64,000 bases of DNA, taken from NCBI GenBank assembly GCA_963817035.1, contig CAWFMM010000004.1, positions 806,001 to 870,000 of the forward strand, in the 5' to 3' direction. Origin of the DNA: AC-49 sp963817035 (lineage in GTDB: Bacteria; Actinomycetota; Thermoleophilia; Solirubrobacterales; Solirubrobacteraceae). Below, in pieces: positions 57,795 to 64,000 of the stretch. The translations under genes were made by a program, and so were the position numbers. The notes below the pieces were generated by a model. That model saw only the letters and a list, made by a program, of their open reading frames with translations. It was not told the DNA's origin and made no database searches. Position 1 is the stretch's first letter. Each line of letters starts with the position of its first letter.

Positions 57795-58856
57795 ATGGGC
57801 AAGCGCGACTACCCGATCCTCGACGCCGACCTGCACCACCAGTACACGTCGCTCGAGGCGCTGCGTCCCTACCTCCCCGACGGCGACATCGACCCGTACT
57901 ACACCCACGGCAGCGGGCTGCACAACGCCAACGGCGCCTACCGCCTCGACGCGGTGCCGCCGGGTGGCGGCACGCCGGGGTCGGACCCGCAGTTCGTGGT
58001 CGAGCACCACCTCGACCGTCACGGCATCGACTACGCGGTCCTCAATCCGGCGAGCTTCCTCGGCCTCGGCGGGCTTCCCGACGCCGACCTCGCGGCGGAC
58101 CTCGCCCAGGCGACCAACGACTGGACGATCGAGGAGTGGCTCCCGGTCGACGAGCGTTTCCTCGGCGCCTTGCTCGTCTCGCTGCGCGATCCCGACCGGG
58201 CGGCCGATGAGATCCGGCGCGTTGGCGCGCACCCGCGGATCGTCCAGGTGACGGTGACCTCGTCGCCGTGGCTGCTCGGCAATCGCGCGCTGCATCCGGT
58301 CTACGAGGCGTGCGACGAACTCGGCCTGCCGTTCAACATCCACGTCGGCGGGGCGGAGACGGGAGTCAACACCGGGAGCTTCTCGGTCGGCCAGGCCTCG
58401 ACGATGATGGAGTACCACATCGGAATGTGCGTGCCGGCGATCCAGCACCTCATCTCGTGGATCACCGAGGGCGTCCCGGTCAAGTACCCGCGGACGTCGC
58501 TGGTCATCAACGAGTTCGGGGTCGCCTGGCTGCCGTGGGTGATGTGGCGCCTCGATCAGGAGTACCGCGCGGCCAAGGACGTGCCGTGGCTGACACGGCC
58601 GCCGAGTGAGTACATCCTCGATCACGTGCGCTTCACGACGCAGCCGATGGAGGAGCCGCGCACGCCCGAGGATCTCGTGACGCTGCTGCGGATGATCGAC
58701 GGCGACCGGCTGCTGATGTTCTCCTCGGACTACCCGCACTGGGACGCCGACGAGCCGGACTCGGTCGGGCTGCGCGCGTTCCCGCCGGATTGGCAGCGGC
58801 GGATCTACTGGGAGAACGCGCGCGATCTGTACGGCATCGGCGTGGCGGCGGCGTGA
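57795..58856 (+). CDS. Amidohydrolase-family metal enzyme (ACMSD-like), complete metal site
   Basis: A 353-residue amidohydrolase-2 family protein with a full set of metal motifs: ILDADLHHQY near residue 8, the His in FNIHVGGAE near 178, and FSSDYPHWDADE near 315. Hallmarks TNDWTIEEWLP, RRVGAHPRIVQ and WLPWVMWRLDQEYRA are shared with the three other family members here. The next gene, a Rieske protein, starts with a GTGA overlap. Probably a decarboxylase or hydrolase of a cyclic or aromatic acid; the Rieske neighbour hints at a redox step. Confidence 0.9.
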   Translation: MGKRDYPILDADLHHQYTSLEALRPYLPDGDIDPYYTHGSGLHNANGAYRLDAVPPGGGTPGSDPQFVVEHHLDRHGIDYAVLNPASFLGLGGLPDADLAADLAQATNDWTIEEWLPVDERFLGALLVSLRDPDRAADEIRRVGAHPRIVQVTVTSSPWLLGNRALHPVYEACDELGLPFNIHVGGAETGVNTGSFSVGQASTMMEYHIGMCVPAIQHLISWITEGVPVKYPRTSLVINEFGVAWLPWVMWRLDQEYRAAKDVPWLTRPPSEYILDHVRFTTQPMEEPRTPEDLVTLLRMIDGDRLLMFSSDYPHWDADEPDSVGLRAFPPDWQRRIYWENARDLYGIGVAAA

Positions 58857-59224
58857 GTGGTTCGCCGCGCACGCGGCCGCGGGTCGCGTTCCCAAAGGCG
58901 GAGCTCGGGGAGGGGCAGCGCAAGGTCATCCAGCTCGGGCGCCGCGAGGTGCTGGTATTGAACGATCGCGGTGAGTTGCATGCGCTGTTCAACCGGTGCC
59001 CGCATCGCCGCGCGACGTTCACCGCCGGGCCGGTGCGCTCGGCGCGGCGGGTGACCGGTGTCGGGGAGATGGAGTACGACCCGTCGACCCGAGTGCTGCT
59101 GTGTCCGTGGCATCGCTACGAGTTCGATCTGACGACGGGGCGCTGCCCGGCCGATCCGAAGAAGCTGCGCGTCGCGACGTACGAGGTCCGGGTCGAGGGC
59201 GACGAGATCGTCGTCTACGGATGA
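58853..59224 (+). CDS. Rieske [2Fe-2S] ferredoxin-like protein
   Basis: A 123-residue Rieske protein: CPHRRATF near residue 43 and CPWHRYEFDLTTGRCP near 84, giving the C-x-H / C-x2-H pattern. GTG 58853 overlaps the active amidohydrolase stop, and its own stop overlaps the next amidohydrolase (ATGA). Sandwiched between a complete and a degenerate amidohydrolase, it is the middle gene of the module. The C-terminal CPADPKKLRVATYEV matches the Rieske protein at 7982. Electron-carrier role inferred. Confidence 0.9.
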   Translation: MSGSPRTRPRVAFPKAELGEGQRKVIQLGRREVLVLNDRGELHALFNRCPHRRATFTAGPVRSARRVTGVGEMEYDPSTRVLLCPWHRYEFDLTTGRCPADPKKLRVATYEVRVEGDEIVVYG

Positions 59225-60231
59225 GCGGCGTGTTCGACGTCGACTTCGTGCCGGCCGTGGCGACGCGGGCCGACTTCTCCGACCATCTGCCCGAGGGCTG
59301 GCGCGAGCACCTGTCGACCGGCGGCGGGCTCGGGGGGGTCGGCTACAACCTTCCGGCTGCTCCGTACCGGGCGGCGGTCGCGGCCGGTGGCGACGTGGTG
59401 TCGCGTGCGGTCGAGCTGCTCGACGCCCGCGGGGTGGAGCGGGCGATCGTCAACCCGGGCGATGCCGCGGGGCTGAGCGGAATCTCGAACGCGGTGATGG
59501 CCGCGGCGCTGGCCAGCGCGACGAACGACTGGATGCTCGAGCGCTGGCCGGCCGCGGATCGGAGACTGCGGGTGGCGATGGTCGTCGGGCCGCGCGATGG
59601 GGTGTTGGCGGCGCAGGAGGTGCGGCGCCTGGCCGGTGATGCGCGCGTGGCGCAGATCGTGCTCGCGTTCCCGCCGGTGCTCCTCGGTGATCGGTCGCTG
59701 TACCCGCTCTATGCGGCCGCCGCCGAGGCGTCGCTGCCGGTCTGCCTCGTCGCGGGGGGCGGGTTCGCCGGCGCCAACGCCGGGCCGACGCCGGTCGGGC
59801 ATCCCACGACGCTGTGGGAGTACCGGGTCGCGGGGGCCTACGGGGCGATCGGGCACCTGTCGTCGATCGTCTCCGAGGGTGTGTTCGCGCGCTTCCCGAG
59901 CCTGCGGCTCGTGCTCAGCGGCTTCGGCATCGCCTGGCTGCCGTCGCTGCTGTGGCGGATGGACGCGGACTTCGCAACGTTCTCCGACCAGCGCCCGCCG
60001 CGGCTCGATCGCCCGCCGAGCGAAGTCGTCCGCGAGCACGTCTCGTTCACCACGGCCGGCCTCGAGCGGCCAGCCGACCCGGCGCGGCTCGTCGAGCTGG
60101 TGGCCGCAATCGACGCCGAGCGCCTGCTGCTGTTCGCCTCCGCGGACAGCGCCGACGCGTCGCCGTGGGAGCTCGGCGTGTTCAGCGAGGCCGTCGCGTT
60201 CGGCAACGCGGCGTCGGTCTTCGGAGCGTAG
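59221..60231 (+). CDS. Amidohydrolase-family protein, degenerate metal site
   Basis: A 336-residue member of the same amidohydrolase family (TNDWMLERWPAADRRLR, IAWLPSLLWRMD, PPSEVVREHVSFTT). The N-terminal D-x-H motif reads FDVDFVPAV with no His. The mid-barrel His motif reads CLVAGGGFAG with no His. The Asp motif SSDYPHWD reads FASADSADAS. All three metal-ligand sites are therefore altered. It is coupled to the Rieske gene. Either a pseudo-enzyme that assembles with the active chain, or a protein with another use for the barrel. Ends nine bases before the convergent GGDEF gene. Confidence 0.85.
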   Translation: MSGVFDVDFVPAVATRADFSDHLPEGWREHLSTGGGLGGVGYNLPAAPYRAAVAAGGDVVSRAVELLDARGVERAIVNPGDAAGLSGISNAVMAAALASATNDWMLERWPAADRRLRVAMVVGPRDGVLAAQEVRRLAGDARVAQIVLAFPPVLLGDRSLYPLYAAAAEASLPVCLVAGGGFAGANAGPTPVGHPTTLWEYRVAGAYGAIGHLSSIVSEGVFARFPSLRLVLSGFGIAWLPSLLWRMDADFATFSDQRPPRLDRPPSEVVREHVSFTTAGLERPADPARLVELVAAIDAERLLLFASADSADASPWELGVFSEAVAFGNAASVFGA

Positions 60232-60240
60232 ATCGCCGGA

Positions 60241-62478
60241 TCAGGCCGCCGCTGCGAATAGCGGCGGGGCGGCCGCGTCGGTGCGATCGACGCGGACGCA
60301 GTCGCGCCCCGCGTGCTTGGCGTCGTAGAGCACGGCGTCGGTGCGCGCGAAGACCTCGGCGTAGTCGAACGCCTCGCCGGGTGCGCTCGCCGCAGCGCCG
60401 AACGACATCGTCACCGCGACGCCGGCGACCGGTGCGCCGCGGATCGTGTTCCGCAGGCGCTCGGCCACCACGGCGGCCGCCGCCGCATCGGTCCCGACGA
60501 GCAGGATGACGAACTCCTCGCCGCCGATGCGGTACGCCGACTCGAACGCGCGCAGCTGCGAGCGAAGCCGGTAGGCGACCTCGCGCAGCACGGCGTCACC
60601 GACGCCGTGACCATGCTTGTCGTTGACACGCTTGAAGTGATCGACGTCGGCCAGGATCACCGCCACCTGGCCGCCGCCGGCGTTGGCCTGGTGAGCCAGC
60701 TCGGCGGTTCGTGCTTCGAGCGCGAGGCGATTGAACATGCCGGTCAGCCCGTCGATCACGGCCGCACCGCGATGGCCGGTGGCCGACGCGCCGAGGGCAC
60801 GGCCGATCATCGCCAGCGCGGCCATTGTCACGAGCACGTAGGCCAGACTCGCGGGAGCCGAGAGGACCTGGGCGGCGTTGATGGCCAGTGACACGCCGAC
60901 GATCGAGGCCGCCGTCGCGACCACGCCGCAGACGACCCCGCGCGCCGGGAAGCACGCGCAGAACGCGATCAGCGGCAGCGCCAGCAGAACGGTCACCGAG
61001 ACCGGGGGCGACGGGCCGCTGATCAGGACAAAGGCCGTGACGCAGCCGAGCAGGTTGATCGAGCAGGCCAGAACGAAGGCCTGTTCGGGACGGGGGAAGC
61101 GCTCGATGAGCACGCCGAGCATGAAGGTGGTCACCGCGGCGATGATGAGGGGCACAAGGATCAGCCAGCCGAACCACGGCGTGCAGGCAAGAAACGCGGC
61201 GAAGGTCAGCAGGTAGATGGCGATCTGTACCCCGCGGACGCGCGAGCCGAGGTCGAGCAGGTGGTCGCGTTCGACCTGGTCACTCACCAGCCAGCCGCGG
61301 TTGGCTGGCTGCTCATCGATCAGGTGTCGGGGGCGGCTTGTCGACGTGGGCGCAATCGGCGATCCGGCTGCGATTGGCGGGCCAGACCCATCGAGCGTCG
61401 AGGCCGGCTCTCGGTCCCCGGCTCGCGATAGGCGCACGCGTTTGTCGGCGCTCGTGATCGTTTCCGGGGCGACGGCGAGCCGCACGCGGTCACGCCCGGC
61501 GTGCTTCGCCTCGTACAGTGCTGCGTCGGCCTGCTCGAAGACCGGCTCGAACGCGAACTCGCCCGGCGGCGAGACGGCGACGCCGAAGGAGATCGTGATC
61601 GGCACACCGCCGACCGGCGCCTCGCCGACCGCATGGCGCATCCGCTCCGCGGTCTCACCCGCGCGGCGGACCTGTGCGCCCACGAACACGATGACGAACT
61701 CCTCTCCGCCGAGGCGGTACACCGACTCGAACGCTCCCAACGCCATACGCAGACGGTCGACCACACCGCGCAGGACCGCATCACCGACCGCGTGCCCATG
61801 CTCGTCGTTGACCGACTTGAAATGGTCGATATCGCCGACGACGATCGCGACCGGCTCTCCAGTGCTCCGCGACTGGTGCTCGAGCTCGGCCAGGCGCGGC
61901 ATCAGCGCGGCGCGATTCAGCGTGCCGGTGAGACGATCGACGACGGCGGTGCTGCGCGACTCGGCGTCGAGGTCGCGGATGCGCGCAGCGAGGATTGCAC
62001 TGGTGAGGACCACGGCGAGCGGGATGATCAGGATCGGCGGCTCGGCCAGCACGGCCGGGGTGTTCAGTCCCAGACTCACCACGAGCATCCCGAGGACGCT
62101 GAGAGCCGTGGTCCAGACCACCATGCGCGCCGGAAACGTCACGCTGGCCCGCACGGTTGTTACGACGACGATCGGCAACAGCAGGAGCCGCGGCCCGGTG
62201 GCGAGCCCGATCCCGACGACGATCACCAGGAAGGAAGCGGCCCACGCGGCGCTGAGGAGGATCTCGGGGCGCCGAAAGCGCGACGCTGTGGCGCTGGCCG
62301 CGGCGATGACGACGGCGGCGAGCACCGTGGTGATCGCGGGAGCGGGGCCGAAGGTCGGGACCGCAACGAGCGAAGCGATCGCGACGAGCGCGGCGGCGCG
62401 CCACCCGACCGGGATGAGGCGCCGGCCGACCTCGCGCATGCGTCCCCGCTCGTCGTCGCTGAGGCCGAAGAATCCCAT
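60241..62478 (-). CDS. Tandem membrane-GGDEF protein (diguanylate cyclase duplicated)
   Basis: A 745-residue protein with the arrangement membrane helices (about residues 25-165), GGDEF domain 1 (RLGGEEF near 256), linker, membrane helices (about 400-545), GGDEF domain 2 (RIGGEEF near 652). Both domains keep the metal-binding DIDHFK/DVDHFK and the D-x-L-T segment. Neither has the R-x-x-D inhibitory I-site (AFESVYR / AFESAYR). It would make c-di-GMP from GTP at the membrane. The two halves are similar enough to look like an internal duplication. Unrelated to the catabolic genes around it. Confidence 0.9.
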   Translation of the reverse strand: MGFFGLSDDERGRMREVGRRLIPVGWRAAALVAIASLVAVPTFGPAPAITTVLAAVVIAAASATASRFRRPEILLSAAWAASFLVIVVGIGLATGPRLLLLPIVVVTTVRASVTFPARMVVWTTALSVLGMLVVSLGLNTPAVLAEPPILIIPLAVVLTSAILAARIRDLDAESRSTAVVDRLTGTLNRAALMPRLAELEHQSRSTGEPVAIVVGDIDHFKSVNDEHGHAVGDAVLRGVVDRLRMALGAFESVYRLGGEEFVIVFVGAQVRRAGETAERMRHAVGEAPVGGVPITISFGVAVSPPGEFAFEPVFEQADAALYEAKHAGRDRVRLAVAPETITSADKRVRLSRAGDREPASTLDGSGPPIAAGSPIAPTSTSRPRHLIDEQPANRGWLVSDQVERDHLLDLGSRVRGVQIAIYLLTFAAFLACTPWFGWLILVPLIIAAVTTFMLGVLIERFPRPEQAFVLACSINLLGCVTAFVLISGPSPPVSVTVLLALPLIAFCACFPARGVVCGVVATAASIVGVSLAINAAQVLSAPASLAYVLVTMAALAMIGRALGASATGHRGAAVIDGLTGMFNRLALEARTAELAHQANAGGGQVAVILADVDHFKRVNDKHGHGVGDAVLREVAYRLRSQLRAFESAYRIGGEEFVILLVGTDAAAAAVVAERLRNTIRGAPVAGVAVTMSFGAAASAPGEAFDYAEVFARTDAVLYDAKHAGRDCVRVDRTDAAAPPLFAAAA

Positions 62479-62530
62479 TCCCCTACTGATCGGCGCGAAA
62501 GTGGTGGGCTGAAGCTACATAACGCTCCGT

Positions 62531-63289
62531 TTACGTACCCTCGGCCTGGGCGGCCTTCAGGCTGGCCACGTCGGCGAACGTGATGCCCTCCAACGCCAGC
62601 CCGTGGCTCAGCCCCGCCAACAGGTGCTCACGCTCGACCATGTTCAGCGCCTCGCGGGTGTAGCGCAGGAACGGCAGCGGCTTCTCGGCCAGCGACGCCG
62701 CGAGCTCGTGCACGCGCGCCTGGAGGTTCGCTGCGGGCACGACCTCGTTGACGACGCCGAGGTCGAGCGCCTGCTGAGCGTCGATGACCTGGTTGGTCAT
62801 CAGGAAGTACTTGGCCCGCTGGGGGCCGAGCAGGTGGCGCCAGACCAGATGGACGCCGTCGGCGGGCAGCGACCCGGTCGAGAAGTGGGCCTTGTCGGCC
62901 AGGATCGTCGTGTCCGCCGCGATGATGATGTCGGCGAGCAGCGGGATCTCGGCATGGATCGTCGCCGGCCCGTTGATCGCGCTGAGCACCGGCACGTCGA
63001 TGTCGAGCAGGCACTTCAGCAGTCGCTTGCCTTCCCACCAGATCGGGTCCCACGACGAGCGCCCGGCGAAGCTCGGTCCGTCGATCGCGTTGCAGAACGC
63101 GTCTCCGGTCCCGGTGACGACGACGACCTTGACCGTCGGGTCGCTCGCGACCTGGGCGAACGCGTCGCCGACCTCACGGTGCGCCGTTGCGTTCCAGACC
63201 AGGGGCCCACCGTCGACGTGGAAGCGCACCTCGAGCACGTCGCCGGTGCGCGTCAGCTCGACCGTTTCGAACGTCGAATAGGCCACCAT
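62531..63289 (-). CDS. 6-oxocamphor-hydrolase-like crotonase (retro-Claisen beta-diketone hydrolase)
   Basis: A 252-residue crotonase-fold protein that matches 6-oxocamphor hydrolase of Rhodococcus (from memory) over most of its length: LVWNATAHREV with His-45-equivalent, GTGDAFCNAIDGPSF, GPATIHAEIPLLADI with the His-122 equivalent, KAHFSTGSLPADGVHLVW with the His-145 and Asp-154 equivalents, and GLALEGI with the Glu-244 equivalent. These residues are the catalytic set of that C-C hydrolase, and they are all present. Plain enoyl-CoA hydratase is unlikely, since neither of its two catalytic Glu motifs is present. ATG 63289 overlaps the SDR stop. Confidence 0.78.
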   Translation of the reverse strand: MVAYSTFETVELTRTGDVLEVRFHVDGGPLVWNATAHREVGDAFAQVASDPTVKVVVVTGTGDAFCNAIDGPSFAGRSSWDPIWWEGKRLLKCLLDIDVPVLSAINGPATIHAEIPLLADIIIAADTTILADKAHFSTGSLPADGVHLVWRHLLGPQRAKYFLMTNQVIDAQQALDLGVVNEVVPAANLQARVHELAASLAEKPLPFLRYTREALNMVEREHLLAGLSHGLALEGITFADVASLKAAQAEGT

Positions 63290-64000
63290 CAGAACCTCAT
63301 CACCCACCCACCGTCGACGTTGATGCACTGCCCGGTGACCCAGTCGCTGGCCGGCCCGCACAGGAACAGCAGCGCGCCGAACAGATCCTCGGGCATGCCG
63401 CGGCGCTTGATCGGGATCAGGGCGTTGACCGAGGTCCGCCACGGGGAGTCGGCCGGCTGGGTCGCCAGCCCGGCCGCGGTCTCGATCGGGCCGGGCGCGA
63501 TCGCGTTGACGCAGATCTTGTCGGCGCCGAGGTCACGGGCCAGGCCGTGGGTCATCGACAGGAGCGCCATCTTGCTGATCCCGTAGGGCCGGCCGTTGAG
63601 GAACGCGCCACCCGAGGACTGGTTGACGATCTTTCCGCCTCCGCGCTCGCGCATCGACGGCACGCACGCGCGGCAACAGAGCAGCGGCCCAGTCAGGTTG
63701 ACCGCCAGCGTGCGGTCCCACCAGTCGAGCGGGAAGTCGATCAGCGGCGTCTGCGGGATCTCGGCCATCAGCGCGGCGTTGTTGATCAGGATGTCGATCC
63801 CGCCGAACGCCTCGACCGCCGCCGCGGCCATGGCCAGCGTCGCCTCCTCCGACGTCACGTCGGCGCCGACGCCGATGATCTGCCCGCCGTCGGCCGACAG
63901 CTCCGCGGCGGCCGACTTCGCCGCCTCCCCGTTGACGTCGGCGAGCACGACGGACGCTCCGTTCTCGGCCAGGACACGCCCGTATTCGCGCCCGATCCCG
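63289..64000 (-). CDS. SDR-family oxidoreductase, 5' truncated by window edge
   Basis: The frame stays open to the last base of the window (GIGREYGRVLAENGASVVLADV), so about 237 residues are visible and the N-terminal end, with the first glycines of the cofactor motif, is missing. Catalytic Ser is in IVNQSSGGAF and Tyr-x3-Lys in YGISKMA. The C-terminal DWVTGQCINVDGGWVMRF is classical. It overlaps the 6-oxocamphor-hydrolase-like gene, so it probably supplies the beta-diketone by oxidising a hydroxy-ketone, or otherwise feeds that step. Confidence 0.88.
   Translation of the reverse strand, partial: GIGREYGRVLAENGASVVLADVNGEAAKSAAAELSADGGQIIGVGADVTSEEATLAMAAAAVEAFGGIDILINNAALMAEIPQTPLIDFPLDWWDRTLAVNLTGPLLCCRACVPSMRERGGGKIVNQSSGGAFLNGRPYGISKMALLSMTHGLARDLGADKICVNAIAPGPIETAAGLATQPADSPWRTSVNALIPIKRRGMPEDLFGALLFLCGPASDWVTGQCINVDGGWVMRF

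Noticed and set aside
1..64000. A tRNA, rRNA or insertion sequence
   Set aside because: No cloverleaf-like arms with a CCA end, no 16S/23S-like blocks and no transposase motif were noticed on either strand; a tRNA search program would settle this.

Overview
The window is one contiguous stretch of high-GC DNA with almost no intergenic space. I can support 66 protein-coding genes, one of which carries a frameshift, plus three tiny candidate leader ORFs. No rRNA, tRNA, CRISPR array, prophage or transposase was seen. Frequent GTG/TTG starts, ATGA/GTGA stop-start overlaps, five F420-type luciferase-like (LLM) oxidoreductases, five cytochromes P450 and many short-chain dehydrogenases (SDRs) suggest a soil actinomycete, possibly of the Thermoleophilia/Solirubrobacterales type. 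That placement is inferred from gene content and codon use only.

Layout. 1-7013 (+): truncated amidohydrolase, Rieske ferredoxin, small unknown, aldo/keto reductase, zinc-ribbon protein and a hydantoinase/carboxylase pair (HyuA/HyuB). 7019-14206 (-): tightly coupled GMC oxidase, aldehyde dehydrogenase, two metallo-beta-lactamase-fold proteins, amidohydrolase and Rieske protein, then a frameshifted LLM gene. 14448-22334: P450, alcohol dehydrogenase, epoxide hydrolase, SDR, two cupins, LLM enzyme, second P450. 22345-26451 (-): LysR regulator, and a ferredoxin - P450 - reductive-dehalogenase-like - VOC operon. 26608-33072 (+): SnoaL-like proteins, SDRs, sulfotransferase, lipocalin-like unknown and an MFS exporter. 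33048-40019 (-): two-subunit MaoC hydratase, MBL hydrolase, P450, acyl-CoA dehydrogenase, LLM, class III aminotransferase, MaoC. 40070-49497: TIM-barrel and SnoaL proteins, SDR, 3-ketosteroid-dehydrogenase-like flavoprotein, MFS, VOC, epimerase, two LLMs and an SDR. 49578-56751: P450, acyl-CoA carboxylase, TetR regulator, enoyl-CoA hydratase, acyl-CoA dehydrogenase, acyl-CoA ligase. 56856-64000: SDR, amidohydrolase - Rieske - amidohydrolase module, double GGDEF protein, 6-oxocamphor-hydrolase-like enzyme and a truncated SDR.

Together the genes look like a catabolic region for alicyclic, terpenoid or steroid-like compounds. P450s, SDRs, alcohol/aldehyde dehydrogenases and the GMC oxidase would oxygenate and oxidise. 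A KstD-like enzyme would desaturate rings. A retro-Claisen crotonase, epoxide hydrolase and amidohydrolases would open rings or hydrolyse. A ligase, acyl-CoA dehydrogenases, hydratases and carboxylase would run beta-oxidation. The substrate cannot be read from sequence.

The least explained signals are: three amidohydrolase/Rieske modules, two of which contain an amidohydrolase that has lost metal ligands; a reductive-dehalogenase-like protein in a P450-ferredoxin operon; two P450s lacking the I-helix acid that share a paralogous sequence; several genes whose only good start is CTG; and sets of matching inverted repeats upstream of catabolic genes.
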